Source: Amborella trichopoda (taxonomy: Eukaryota > Streptophyta > Magnoliopsida > Amborellales > Amborellaceae). Taken from it: a stretch of 64,000 bases of DNA. Position 1 is the stretch's first letter, and every line of letters begins with the position of its first letter. Both the position numbers and the translations under genes were made by a program. The notes beneath the pieces are model-generated. The model was not told where the DNA came from and did not search any database. It was given only the letters and a program-made list of their open reading frames with translations. The stretch covers positions 3,448,734-3,512,733 of the forward strand of contig NW_006500340.1 in assembly GCF_000471905.2 (NCBI RefSeq), written 5' to 3'. Below, in pieces: positions 12,456 through 25,465 of this stretch.

Positions 12456-13411
12456 CTTTTAAAAAGCCAAAAGATTATGCTCTCCCGGTGCATATCTACA
12501 TTCTTTTCATTGCGTAAAACCCTTTTTTGAAGTAATTTCAGGACCGCAAGTTCTAGAAACATAAGTGTTATCAAACAACATTTGAATTGGTGAAAGATTT
12601 GGTCTAGTATAGATCGATATAACTGTGAATTTAAATTAGCCGAAGTAGAATTTTAAAAAAAAATAAAATAAAATAAAAAACATGAGATATATTATATAGA
12701 ATTTGTCCGACTCTATTTAACCGATCTGATTGGTCAAAACCAGCCAGCCCGACTGCACAAAACCTATCAAATATTGATTTTGAATATTTTTCACTTAAAC
12801 TCGGTTTCACTTTAAATCAAACTAGCTAAGACACTACCCTGCAGTCCAACTAGTCACATCAGGTTATGCGGTCCGATCTTGATAACTATGGATGTAGCTC
12901 ATACAAACCACACCCAAAAAAAAAAAAGATATTGCATGTTTATGAAACAATAAAATCTTAGGATTAGACAGAGTATGTAAGTTTTGGACGGTCAGGCCCA
13001 TACATTCACGAACTCAAAATCTGATGTTCTCTATATGAAAATTTTCATTTATAGTACTAAAGTGGATACCAAACTTTCAGATGGACAAAATATCTTTCTA
13101 AGAAGATCTTTTCTCTTAGGGAACATATATACATTATGCTCCCCAGGGAGAACCTGCACAGGCTTAAAATAAATTATAAATTAGGATGATGAAAATGAAG
13201 GCTCAGGATCCTAGACTGTCATCTTGTAGCATACAAAAGTTAGTCTTGTGCTCATTACCTCAATGGGAAAAGTAGTAGAAACAATAATAAACAATAATTA
13301 CAATTTACAAGAAAAGCTAAAAATAATAATAAACAAAAAAATTGATGAGAGTTGTAGTTAAGGAAGGAAGCAAGTCAAATATAATGAGTATTGACGTGTC
13401 CCATTAAAGAG
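12456..13411. other. Intergenic, no gene recognised
   Basis: A partial family A right end (CATACAAACCACACCC) occurs at about 12901-12916. Otherwise AT-rich DNA without coding structure. Confidence 0.45.
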
Positions 13412-13800
13412 AAAGCTCACATAAGGCTGAGGTCCCAAACAATCAAATTAACGTGCATCTAAAAAATGCAAGAGACAAGATTTTTTTTTATGCTAAAAAA
13501 TTGTCAAATCTATCATCTCAATATCAAGATGTGTATGAACATGAGAAAAAATAGATTTTAAGACTTGAAAATATTACATCTCGTAATGTTTTTTTCAGAC
13601 CGTCAATTTTCAAGATTTTTAAGTGTTAATAGATCCGTTTGATCTAAGATATTTTTTAAACTTTAAATTTTATAATTAGATATAAAAATACAGTATTAGA
13701 TCCTCACAAAGATTTTCCGTACTGAAACAAGAGCTTTCAATGCTATTTGAAGATGAACTTTACTTAGATTGTTTAAGACCTCAGCCTTATACAAACTATG
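13412..13800 (+). mobile_element. Family A MITE, full length, older copy
   Basis: Left end 'gctcacataaggctgagg' and right end 'cctcagccttatacaaacta' form the subterminal inverted repeat. The internal blocks 'gaccgtcaattttcaag' and 'atagatccg' are shared with the other copies. The target duplication is not convincing. Confidence 0.7.
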
Positions 13801-14941
13801 TCCAATAGGGTAATGATGGAAAACGAGTGAAAATGAAGATAAGAGTCGTGAGGCCATTAAAAAGAGAAGGGGAAACGGCGTGCTTTGATCGGCGATGGAC
13901 TTTCAAACCGAGTAGGCCGCATCATGTCATCATGTCAAGAGAGAGAGACGGATTGAAAGCCAAGTAACAGCAGTCGCATTGAGAGAGATTGAGAGGGAGC
14001 TTCTAACTTGGTTTTGAAATTCAAAAGCATAGAATGATTCAACTTTGGAGAGCCAATACTAGATTTCTGTATGGTGACAAATAAATTTTTATATAATTTA
14101 TATCAAGACAATGAGAGAGATTTTTTAATTTTTTTTTTTTGTTCTTTTGTGTTTTTTGAGCATCAACAAAGTTTCATTAATGTGGAAGATGGTCATAATT
14201 AATCTTCACTACTAGATGTGAAATTAGATTATTGTATTTATTCTTCAAACTTAAAAAAAATAATATATATATTCTCGAGCTTTGTATACATCCATATTAC
14301 CATATTTCACATCGGATAGTTGGAAGTAAATGAACTCATTGCATACCATCCCATGTATAAATATGTACAATGAGAGTTTCTATACAAGTCTTACGAAAAA
14401 TGCACATAGAGAAACAAGAGAGAGAGAGAGATCGATCCATTTCATTTCTTATGAACTCCTCCAAAGATCAATTTGAGAGAGAATATTTTCAGATACCAAC
14501 AAAAAAGTACGCGTGCCAGAAGAGAGAGAGGATTCATATGGTCCAACTCATTTAATTTTTAGAGAGAGAGAGAGATTCATGCGGTCCCAGTCATTTAATT
14601 TTGCTTTGAAACTCCATTAGAGTAACAGACAATCGTTTATGCATGGTCTAAACGCTAGATGAGAGAGAGAACGACAGATTCATATATTTTTGCCTAAACG
14701 CTAGATGAGAGAGAGAGAGAGACTGAGAGGGAGATTCATATTATTTTTGCTTGACCCAATACACTTGATCAGAGAGAAAACTCATTTATTTGTTTGTAAG
14801 AACCTAGTAAAGAGTGTTTTATGCATAGTGGTTGTAAGAACATGGTAAACCATGCTCTGTGCATAGTCTTGTAGATGGGAAAGAGAGAGAGTCTCATTTC
14901 ATTACAATTCGTTAGAGAGCACCATCTCATTTGAGTTCATT
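13801..14941. other. Intergenic, GA-rich, no gene recognised
   Basis: Many short GAGAGA runs are scattered in AT-rich DNA. 'taaacgctagatgagagagaga' is repeated near 14650 and 14695. No coding structure was recognised. Confidence 0.45.
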
Positions 14942-15480
14942 AGAGAGAGAGAGAGAGAGAGAGCAGTGTTCCAAAAAATCGCCGGGCTAAGCAGCCAGCG
15001 GTCCAGGCCGTGCAATGCCTAGGCGGGCGGCGGTTTAGCTTCAAAAGGGGCAAATGGATTCTTGTAACGCTGTTTTGGGTACATATTTTGTACAAAATAT
15101 GTATATTTATATATTTTTTATTATCTAAATATAAAAAAACACAGAAAAATTACCCACCATATATGTATTTTTCACGTGACGCCTAGGCGAATATTAGGAA
15201 GGTGACCCAGACACCACCCTCTAGTTGGTCTGCTCCGGCCCATCCCCTTAAGCGGCCGCCGAGGCACTGGCCGGACGGTTTTGAGCAAGAGCACCATTTC
15301 ATATGAGTTTTGGGTAGAGAGAGAGCACCATTTCCTTCGAAGTTCAGAGAGAGAGAGCACCATTTCATTTGAGTTTTGTAGAGAGAGAGCACCATTTCCT
15401 TCGAAGTTCAGAGAGAGAGAGAGAGCACCATTTCATTTGAGTTTTGTAAAGAGAGAGCACCATGTCATTTGGTGTGAAGT
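14942..15480. repeat. GA-rich minisatellite interrupted by a hAT-like MITE
   Basis: Two alternating units occur: GAGAGCACCATTTCATTTGAG with 'ttttgta', and GAGCACCATTTCCTTCGAAG with 'ttca', each ended by a GA run, at about 15285-15470. A related single unit lies at about 14920. Between them, about 14973-15285, sits a GC-rich element starting CAGTGTTCCAAAAAATCG with 'gcctaggcg' words, typical of hAT-like MITEs. The array lies just upstream of the SEC14 gene. Confidence 0.6.
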
Positions 15481-15896
15481 CGTTCGTTCTTTGTCAAACC
15501 CTGTAGACAGAACTTTATGCGTTGTCTCCATTGTACACAAAAGTTGTGTAAACAAATTGTGTTACCTTTTCTAGAGAGAGAAAAAGCCTGCTTTAACTCC
15601 TCACCATATTTTGGATTCCTCCTTCCCAGTGAGGTAAGCCTTACGACCGGGGACGTACATGTTATTCAAGTCGAAGGCAGGGGCATTACGTCATTCTCAC
15701 ACGGTACCTGCATTTATCTTAAAAAAAAATTTAACAGGTTTTAACAACCGTGGCCACATGCAATAAGTGTTCATCTGAACATAAACACACCTGCAACAAA
15801 AGAAAGAAGAAGAAAAAAAGAAACAAAAATTTTCATGTTCTTTTGCCCAAAGAACCCACTTTTTTCCCTGTGGTTTTGAAATTTCAAGATAAGAAA

Positions 15897-18800
15897 ATGG
15901 GGATTGTTTCTGATGATGCACTAAAACACTTCAAAGGGTTAATAGATCAAGGTAAGCTCCAGCTCGAATTATTTGTTTTTTTGAATTTTTTTTGAATTTT
16001 TGGAGCATTGGGTTTTTGGTATTCCAGTGTTATGAAACAATTTTTTTTTTTTTTTTTTTGAGAAATTGATATTTGGGTTTTTGTGGGTTCAAGCAACTGC
16101 AAAGGATGAGCCGTTAAGGAAGACATTTGAGGTAAGAATTACTCGGTCTTATTTATGTAAAAATCTAATTTTTTCTGTTATTTTTTTTCTGATTCTGGTG
16201 ATTTAGATATGAGACTATGAGGTCAATGCGAAAATTATGGCTTATCTTTAGCGACAAATCGGGGTTTTCTCCGTACTCTTCATATGCTGATGCACAAATA
16301 TAGCTGGTCTTTCTTTTTTTTTCAATATCCCTTTTGTAGAAAGATTGAATTATGGGCAATTTGCAGTGATCTAATGTTGAAATTGATAGATTCAGATTAT
16401 ACCAATTCCCGTGAAATCCTCCATTTTTACTTTTTTAGTGATAGGATGAATCCTTTGAGTTGACATCTTTGAACAACTTTTGTTGTTAATATTGGCACAA
16501 TGCAGTGCTATAAATGGTATTTTGATCTACTGTAGAAATGGATCCATGTCTGATGCATTCTCTATTTGCTCATTTATGAGTTTTTGAAGTAAATTGCATC
16601 TTGCAATAATTTCTTTCTAATTATTTTCACTTTCCATTATACTAGTAGCGAGGAATTGACACGCATTGCCTTACCAGGATGTTTCTTTTCGAATTTCTAA
16701 TTCCTAATTCTAGGGCAGTAATCTTATTAGCTTTAGAGAAAGGTGGGTTCTTTTATTCAAAAAAATGTGAATTGTTTTTGGCTCTAGCATAACCCACACA
16801 AGATCAAATAGTTACGGTATGAAAGGCCATACTAACAATCACATGGGTGTGTTATCAATATCTTCTTTCCAGCAGTTCTTTTTTTTTGTTTTTTGTTTTT
16901 TAACTTGAATGGTTGCCTTTTTATACTTCAAGTTCTAGGTACGCTGTAGCGGTTCAAAACTCAGCCAAGTTCATTCGAGGTTGGCCGAGTTCCTCGGCCT
17001 CGGCACCTTGCCGAGGCAAGTATTTTAGACAAACTTGGGTTTGTCAAATTACTTAAAAAGTAATTTTTTTTTTTGTACTGATACACTAATAAATTATGTA
17101 TAGATTTCTTTCTATATATTTTTTTATGTTCCTAATGATGATTTGTAGATTTTTCTTATTATAAGCTCTAATTTCTATTTTTCCCTTTCTTTGGATTTTT
17201 CTTGACAGTTTCAAGCTATAAAACAATTTTTTTCATAATCTGTCTTCTATATACGTTTTTCCCTCTTTTACAGATTTTTAATGATGCTTATCACTTCTTT
17301 TGGTGTTACTGATTTTTACTTTTTAAAAAAAATTGCCAATCCTTCCGCCCTTTTTGGGCTCATGTCGGACTCGGGCGAGTCCACTCGGACTCGCCCGAGT
17401 TACTTGGCTCAGGCAGGGGCCAAGTCCTGAGCTTTAAGCCAGGTTTTTTAACATTGTATGCAACGATTCTTCTATTATCTGGAAACAAAATTATTTACTA
17501 CTTCCAATATAATTTGGATATTGAACCGACCCACTTAGTGAAAGGAATATCAAGAGCCTGATATTCTCAATCAATGCTTCAGAATATGCATCAAGGATAT
17601 CTAATGGAAACTTTGAGGCGGTTTCTAAAGGCAAGGGAAGGGAATGTTGCCAAAGCAAATAAAATGGTAAGTGTGCCTCTCCTGATTTTCTTTCGTAACC
17701 AATTGAAGAGTATGATTTCTTTACATTTGTTTAGTTATTTATATCTTCTTTGTTCATACTGCACATTTTTCTGTTGCAGTTGCTGGATTGTTTAAACTGG
17801 AGAATACAAAGTGAGATTGACAATATACTGGCTGTAAGTTCTCATTCTACCAAACCCTCTAATATTACATGTTTTAGTTATAACCAGTCATATTAGGTGC
17901 AATGAAATTTTGATTCATTTCCTAGGTTCTTCATGAATCCTAACCGCATAGGGGGCTCCAATTCCAATGGTATCATGCTGATCGTCTTCGTAGTCACATT
18001 TATGCTTTTATTTTGTAAATCAATCTTCACATTTATTCTTATCAAAGGCTTGTATCTTATTTTCCCCTGAAAGTTAAGAAATGGAAGACTTGGAGGAGTT
18101 TTCAGTTGTCTAGAGTGGTTTTTATGTGTATTTCACCAACCATGCCTCTCAAGAACTTATTACCTAATAGATTGATTATGCCTGTCTTTCTTTTATTTTA
18201 CAGAAACCTATAATCCCGTCCAATATGTATAGAGCAGTTCGCGATTCACAACTAATCGGATTGTCCGGTTACTCAAAAGAGGTGTGCTTGCAAGCTTTAA
18301 ATCCACAAAAAAGTATCATTTATATCCTGCTTGGATAAGGATTGCAATCATAATATCTGTATATATTGTTCTTTTCTTTGCATTCTCTTTGGGTGATTCC
18401 CCAAACTTATATGTCTCAAAACTTTCCATGCTTTACTATTTCTGGTGTCATTGTTCCCCATTGAATCAGCTCATTAGTGCTCCCTGGTTTTTTCATGACT
18501 TTATGCATTTATTTCCTTAAGTTGCATGTGCATAATGTCATTTATTATTGGTTTAATTATCCACTTATTGCTTTTGAATTCTTTCTATTAATAAGTAACT
18601 ACTTTGGTTTATTTTATGGCACCAAGGGTATTATAGAAAGAAATTGAGTCCTAAACGTACAAGCCGTCCGTATGCAACCCAAGTGAAGCCATGGAGTTTG
18701 CATTACAATCGGCGGATTGTTCTTCTGCTATTTTGTTTTACAGTGACTTCGCTTCTGCTTTATTTGGTGCATGTATGAATTTATCCCGTTACTGAATGAA

Positions 18801-20664
18801 ACTGTGTACATTTTTCAAGGATGCCCAAGGGATGCTCCTTTACCATTTTTTATACAGCAAAAAATTTACTGATTTCTCAATTGAACTGTTAATTGAAGTT
18901 AGTGTACCAAAATTCACATCCTTTGCTTTAGAGACTAAATGTATATGGGCATCGCATAAGAGCTTGTAAACCACTATAGTCTGATTCCTAGGAAATTTGA
19001 CCATTATAATTTGACCTCTCCAAACTTTTCGATATTAATAAAAGCTAGTCACATGCATATCATGGTATTATGTCTCTAAAGCCAATATTTAACTTCCAAT
19101 TTCTGTTTTGCAGGGTCTTCCTGTCTTTGCTATAGGAGTTGGAATGAGCACATTCGATAAAGCATCTGTAAGTCTTGACAGTATTTTATCAACCTTTTAC
19201 TCTGATATTTTGAGACTCATTTCTTTCTATATACCTACCCAATGAAATCCAATCATTATGTTCACAAGGATTTCAAAATATGCTCATATATACTAAACAG
19301 TCGAAATAGAGAGGGAAAAAAATCAATTTATCCATATGACTCTACAATAGGTATCCCTTTATACTTATTTTCCTGATGATTCATACAATTGTGCAAACTG
19401 CCATCAAAACCATGCTCATATCAGTGGAGCCTCTTTCAAGAAGCTGGCTGGAAGTGTTTATGATTCTCACAATTAATTCTCTTGCATTGCAGGTGCATTA
19501 TTATGTGCAGTCACATATTCAAATTAACGAATATCGAGATCGTGTAATTTTGGTGAGTTTAGTAGCAAATGTAAATTCTAATTGAAAAAGAAATCCAGAA
19601 ATGTAAATTCCGTTTCCTTAAGGGTATGTTTGCCCACCCATTCAAAACTGTATCTACTTCATCTGATATTGTGGTGCTTGTTATAGCCTGCCGCAACACA
19701 CAAGCATGGGCGCTATATTGGTACGTGCTTAAAGGTTCTGGATATGACAGGCTTAAAACTTTCTGCACTCAATCATATTAAGGTTTGATTCTTGTGTTTG
19801 ATAGGCTTCGCATTCTTTACTATTTATCTATTGCATCTTTCTTCTTCTCTCTCTCTCTCTCTAAGTTTTTGGTGATGTGCTTTTCCATTTCATTTTGTTC
19901 TTGCAACTTGGACTTTTTGAATGTTCTGGTCAGCAAAATGATGTGCCAAACCCTATTTGCACCAAAAAATGGTGGTATCCTATTAAACCAATGCTATGCT
20001 GATTTGGCTTTTCAAAGTTTCTCCAAAGAGCCTAATGATGATATACTTCAATTGCAAAAAATCCAGAGATGCACAATTCATCCTGGACTTTGCCTCTTGC
20101 ACTACACAGCATTTATTTCCTGACAAAATTTTTTAAAACTCTATTTATCGTTCGGCATCATTTGCCAACGTTAGCCATTTCTATATTGTATTATCAAGAA
20201 AGAAAAGAAATCCTAATCATTTCGTATAGTTCTGGGTTTATTTTGAGTCATCAAGTTTCTCTGGGTTTTCTGTTTTAAAGGTCCAATAAATCCGGGCTGT
20301 TGCATCAAGCTCAATTATTCAATGTTATTTCTGTGTAAATATATCTAGTTGAGTAAGCATAACTCCTGTCTACGTCTCTAAATGCAGTTATTGACCATAA
20401 TATCCACAATTGATGATTTAAATTATCCAGAGAAGACCGATACATATTATATCGTCAATGTTCCATACATTTTTTCGGCGTGTTGGAAGGTGAGGGTAAA
20501 GGTCCATTTTTGACATTTAATTTACCTAAATCTGATTTAATGAAGTTGGAATTGATGATTCACTTAGGCATGCATTAATTAATTTCACTAGATTTTTCTC
20601 CTGATTCAGTAGGAACAGGAGAACTTTGATAGGTCTTGTGGTCCATATCAATGCACGTGTTATA

Positions 20665-20701
<37 letters not shown>

Positions 20702-21457
20702 NNNNNNNNNNNNNNNNNNNNNNNNNNNNNNNNNNNNNNNNNNNNNNNNNNNNNNNNNNNNNNNNNNNNNNNNNNNNNNNNNNNNNNNNNNNNNNNNNNN
20801 NNNNNNNNNNNNNNNNNNNNNNNNNNNNNNNNNNNNNNNNNNNNNNNNNNNNNNNNNNNNNNNNNNNNNNNNNNNNNNNNNNNNNNNNNNNNNNNNNNNN
20901 NNNNNNNNNNNNNNNNNNNNNNNNNNNNNNNNNNNNNNNNNNNNNNNNNNNNNNNNNNNNNNNNNNNNNNNNNNNNNNNNNNNNNNNNNNNNNNNNNNNN
21001 NNNNNNNNNNNNNNNNNNNNNNNNNNNNNNNNNNNNNNNNNNNNNNNNNNNNNNNNNNNNNNNNNNNNNNNNNNNNNNNNNNNNNNNNNNNNNNNNNNNN
21101 NNNNNNNNNNNNNNNNNNNNNNNNNNNNNNNNNNNNNNNNNNNNNNNNNNNNNNNNNNNNNNNNNNNNNNNNNNNNNNNNNNNNNNNNNNNNNNNNNNNN
21201 NNNNNNNNNNNNNNNNNNNNNNNNNNNNNNNNNNNNNNNNNNNNNNNNNNNNNNNNNNNNNNNNNNNNNNNNNNNNNNNNNNNNNNNNNNNNNNNNNNNN
21301 NNNNNNNNNNNNNNNNNNNNNNNNNNNNNNNNNNNNNNNNNNNNNNNNNNNNNNNNNNNNNNNNNNNNNNNNNNNNNNNNNNNNNNNNNNNNNNNNNNNN
21401 NNNNNNNNNNNNNNNNNNNNNNNNNNNNNNNNNNNNNNNNNNNNNNNNNNNNNNNNN

Positions 21458-21525
<68 letters not shown>

Positions 21526-21962
21526 GTGTGCACCCGCCACCCCCACCCCTCCCCCCCCCCACCCCCCCACCACACACACACAATAAACTTAAGAGACATC
21601 TCTTCTCCATGGCTGAGAATGTTTTGACAATCTGGCATATGCAGATCATGGACTATTCATCCCTCCCTCACTTCTCAAGAAGAGAAGGCTCTGGCTCATC
21701 CAAACACTCCATTCCTGAAACAGATGACTGCTTCTCTCTAGACCATGGCTTCCACCAAAAGCTCTATGACTTCATCAAAAAGGAGTCCTCAATGCTCCAG
21801 ACTGTCGCACCAATTAAACAAGGCTCTTTCCATGTCAATTTCCCCGAACCCAATCCCGAGGGCTCAAAGATTGCCCAAACCATAGAATCAGAGTTTCACA
21901 GGCTTGGAGACCAAAACACTCTTTCTAAACCACTCAATGGCCTAAGAATCGGTGGTGACTAA
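15897..21962 (+). CDS. SEC14-like CRAL-TRIO phospholipid transfer protein (one exon in gap)
   Basis: Plant SEC14 cytosolic-factor type protein, which binds and exchanges phosphatidylinositol and related lipids in the cytosol. Exons: 15897-15951, 16094-16131, 17583-17666, 17780-17833, 18204-18281, 19114-19167, 19493-19552, 19687-19782, 20388-20489 and 21645-21962. All junctions are GT/AG and frames join without a stop. This gives 207 residues before the gap and 105 after it. Visible motifs are the N-terminal CRAL-TRIO helical part (LRRFLKAREGNVAKANKM), then YRAVRDSQLIGLSGYSKE, LPVFAIGVGMSTFDKAS, VLDMTGLKLSALNHIK, YYIVNVPYIFSACWK and the C-terminal IKQGSFHVNFPEP. The family normally has about 25 more residues after SACWK, so one exon must lie in the N run 20702-21457. 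Start chosen at MGIVSDDALKHF because the family begins so, although the frame is open back to 15750. Closest by memory to the short Arabidopsis SEC14-like proteins without a nodulin domain. Confidence 0.93.
16935..17456. mobile_element. hAT-like MITE in intron 2 of the SEC14 gene
   Basis: GC-rich ends enclose an AT-rich core. The left end has 'ggttcaaaactcagccaag' and 'ctcggcctcggc'; the right end has 'actcgcccgagttacttggc' and 'gccaggttttttaacattg'. The same style of ends ('caagttactcgagc', 'ccgagctacttggctcg') is found in the element at 39755-40440. Non-coding. Confidence 0.55.
20702..21457. other. Assembly gap (756 N) between CT repeats
   Basis: An N run bounded by (CT)n on both sides, followed by a (CA)n tract and C-rich sequence at 21501-21580. 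It interrupts the last intron region of the SEC14 gene and must contain one coding exon. The long SLSLSL or REREREX open frames here are artefacts. Confidence 0.98.
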
Positions 21963-24774
21963 AACTCTTGAATACTAACAATTACAGTCAATACCCAATA
22001 TGGTTAATGGGTAGTTGGGTCCATGAACTACATGTGGACCCTGCTCCCTTAAGAGTTGTAGAAGCTGATGATCTGAGGTGATCCCATCCATTGATTTATC
22101 CCAATAATGGTCGGATCTGAGCAATGGTTCTAGTTAAAAGTAGCTTTTTATTAGCCGTCCCAGACTCAGAGATAGCTGTGGAGCAGTGTTTTGGTCTGGG
22201 TGTATGTTGAACTATGGAATTGGAATTCTTGAGCCAAATTATTATTCTTATATGAGCTGTCTTGGTCTCTTGTAGTTCTGATTGTGTAGTTCTGATTGTT
22301 TAGAACTTCAGATTGAGGGCTATATGGAGCTACTTTGATTTCACGATCTCCAACTGTAGCTGTTGACATGTGGTGCATTAAGCTTCTTTTGCCTTTCAGG
22401 CTGTTGAGCATAAGAAGGTAAGCCTGTATGCTGAAATATCTCTCTCTCTCTCTCTCATTTTCAGCATATAATTTGGACTTCTCAACTGATTAGAAAAGTT
22501 TTCATAAATAGACAAGGTGTGCTTGTGTCATTGGCAAACATTCATTAGAATAAGCATCATGAGACTTGAAAACTTGAGTGATCTGAGTCACTTTTTCTTT
22601 ACCTATACCTTCCTGAGAATTATCGCTATAATTTTGTTACTGTGTTGTTCTTTGCATTTTTCCATTCACTAGCATGTATAGGATGCCCCTATTCTTCTAA
22701 CTACAGATGAAAACTTCCTAATTCCAAGTGGACTTTTACTTTGCAATGATGCCCCTGGTCTTCGAAAAAAGTATCCTTCAAATTAATATAAAAGGACAAA
22801 TTAAGGCTTGATGATTATCATTGCATGAGAGAAATCCAATGCATGTTTTGCGACTGAATTTTCCACATATTAACTATTTTAGAAAAGTATACAATAAAGT
22901 CATTTGTTTTTCAATACAAGAAGGTTACAATCATTGTTAGCTATAAGATGTGAAATGAAGCATCTAAAGGTGTTTCATTGATTGGATTCAAAATTCAAAA
23001 AAAAAATTTCGAACTCTATGTCACAACTCAAGCTGTCCGGTTTGAGATCTGACGGCTAGGGGAAGATCGTGACCTTCTCGTACCTAATGTAAAGGGTCTT
23101 ATGATACGTAATTATTTGTTCTTTAGTAAATCAATGGGGAAGAAGAGCTCCTACACATTTTTACTAAATATAGACTTGTAAATTTATATTGGGGAAACCC
23201 ATTGATGGAGAATACTAGCCACATCTAAAATAATAAATAAAGCAATAAAATCAGGCAGTCTAGACCATCACTCTTGATCTTCTTGTCAAAAAAAAAAGGT
23301 CACTCTTGATCTCTATATATTTGCAAGTTTGCAAATGAGTGCCTTCACTAACTGAAGGCTCATTTCCAAGGAATGGAAATGGGGCTGCACTATTGGAACC
23401 GATCCGAATTCATGCTACAAAACCGTCCACAACGAAGCCATTACGATTTCAAATGACTCCCCCACTACCTGTCCCGTCTGCAGTGCCAAAGGATGTACCA
23501 TCATATGTTCATCTTCAACCAGCTTGATGGAGAAACCAGCTAGCTTACAGTAGCAGTTTTTGGACTTAGAGAAACCATCCACTGTAGATTAATGTTCTCA
23601 TTGATAGCTTCTTCACTGCAATTAAAACCTCCCTCCTCACTTGAGCTATATTTTTAACATGGTGTATAATTCACCAGAACATCACTTCTCCAGAGATATG
23701 CCACCCCTCTTAACACCCAATGATTACTGTCTTGCCATATGAAACATGTAGTGACCAAGAAAAACATTACATTTCTGTGTCATTCCTCTTGATTTGAACC
23801 AAAATTTCCTCTATTTTAGGAACATGGGTCCATGGTCCTCCCCGTCATAAAAGACGTGTCACTTCTAATAATATGAAGTGCCACATATATTTAATGAAGA
23901 TTCAATCTTTTTTTCTTTTTTTTTATTTTAGTTGGATAGTAGGAATCAAATTTGAGATATAGCATTGCTAAACACTGCAAACCACTCAAGCTCATGTCTG
24001 TTTCCTAAATAATATACAATCTAGTAAAAAGTGGTTAACAGATTCCTCATGAGACAGGCATGGTGAGCAATGAGAAAATAAAGTTATGCGCTGCTGATTC
24101 AATACGTTTTGTTATGGGAAGCCTTCCATGTAAGGCTAGCCATGAAAGCTATTTAGCTCGTGGGTACTGTGATTTTATCATAACCTTTATATAATATTTT
24201 GTGCAATATTTTCTTTCATTTTCTGCATGTACATATCAGGAAGGTGATTCATCCTATGTGTCTTTATAACAGCTCGTACAATGTGTACATGGTTTTGTAA
24301 CCTCATAAAATTAGAGCCTTATACATAATGTTAGACATTCTGAAAATACAGTTGAGCTTCACGTGAGGGAGTAAATAAACAATATTCTCGAACAAGGGCA
24401 TATAATCTTTTGATTCTCCCAAAATAAAGTTACAATGTGTGATCTTAAGGATCGTCACCGTTCAATCGATGGTTTCAATCCGGAGTTTGTGTGAGAGAGA
24501 AATAGAGAGGTCGACGACATGTTTATTAGGCCCTCGGGTCTCCCATACTCTCTCCATCACCATTTAACCTATCGATTTGGCAGTGATGACTAAGTGGTTT
24601 CTCCATCACCATCTAACCCATTGATTTGATGGTGGTGACTTGGTTACAAGGATCCCATTTTAATCTACATTTGGGAAGGGAAAATGGTATAATAATAGCC
24701 TCGTAGCTCATCTAAAATTTCAATTCAAGCATTGGAAAACCTTTACATAGATCATCCCTGCTTGAACATTATTG
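21963..24774. other. SEC14 3' flank and intergenic DNA
   Basis: No gene recognised. The first few hundred bases are the SEC14 3'UTR and flank. A short repeat at about 24495-24655 ('tctcccatactctctccatcacc') is related to segments at 31455-31592 and 45196-45345. The open frame at 23339-23527 has no recognisable protein features. Confidence 0.45.
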
Positions 24775-25025
24775 TTGTGAAAAAAAAGATTTTAAACTCT
24801 AAAAATAGTGTATGTTGGAACGAATTATCTAGACCGTCCATTTTACCCTAAAATTAAGTATTCATAGATCCGTAAGATCTGTACCATTTTTTGAGTTGCA
24901 ATTTATATATCGGTGTTGGAATTGATTTTGGATCCATGGAAGAGATTTTTGTCACCGAAAGTGCTTTCCAAAGGATTTGATGTGAGGCTTTATTTTGTTT
25001 TCGTAAATCCTTGGCCTTATGGAAA
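24775..25025. repeat. Diverged family A relative, partial
   Basis: The stretch 'gaccgtcc', 'catagatccgtaagatctgtaccatttttt', 'atcggtgttggaattgattttgg' and 'tttggccttatgg' style ends keep the family A order. It is much diverged from the full copies, and no TSD was recognised. Confidence 0.45.
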
Positions 25026-25328
25026 GTTCATCCTTCGGGAAATACTTCAAAAATTTTGAACGGCTAGTTCCGGGAGCCCAATGTCTGGCCCCATCAATCC
25101 AACGGTGACAAGGCACCCAAATGTCGTTTATGGCGGACCACCAAAACAAACAACTAAAATATATTTTAGATCTTTTTTGGCCACGATTTGTTGCGTTTAA
25201 CACTTAAACGCATAATCCGTTTCTAATCATCCGTTATGAGCTTTACAAGCCATTGGCGTTAAAAACCACCTAAACCTAAGCCCTTGCTTTATCAACCTCC
25301 CTACCAACAAAACCGGGTGCCTCATCTC

Positions 25329-25335
25329 TATATAA
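25329..25335 (+). promoter_or_regulatory. TATA box of the small gene at 25466
   Basis: TATATAA stands about 30 bases before a CT-rich stretch (25367-25462) typical of plant 5'UTRs and 131 bases before the ATG. The placement supports a transcription start near 25360. Confidence 0.55.
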
Positions 25336-25366
25336 TTCTCACACCCCACACACTCTCTCCAGCTCC

Positions 25367-25462
25367 TCTCTCTCTCTCTCCTCTCTTCTCTCTCTCTCCT
25401 CTCTCTCTCCTCTCTCTCTCTCTCCTCTCTCTCTCCTCTCTTTCTCTCTCTTCTCTCTCTCT
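25367..25462. repeat. CT-rich 5' leader microsatellite
   Basis: Imperfect (CT)n broken by CTCCTCTC words. It forms nearly all of the inferred 5'UTR between the TATA box and the ATG at 25466. Confidence 0.8.
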
Positions 25463-25465
25463 AAC

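Noticed and set aside
15750..15896. Upstream in-frame extension of the SEC14 start (lysine-rich)
   Set aside because: Family proteins begin MGIV/MAIV-like; the extension is low-complexity leader sequence.
20526..21638. Frames of more than 330 codons with RERERE or SLSLSL repeats
   Set aside because: (CT)n translation joined across the 756-N gap; no protein.
23339..23527. 62-aa plus-strand frame upstream of the small gene
   Set aside because: No TATA, no recognisable domain, and base composition like its surroundings; too weak to call a gene.
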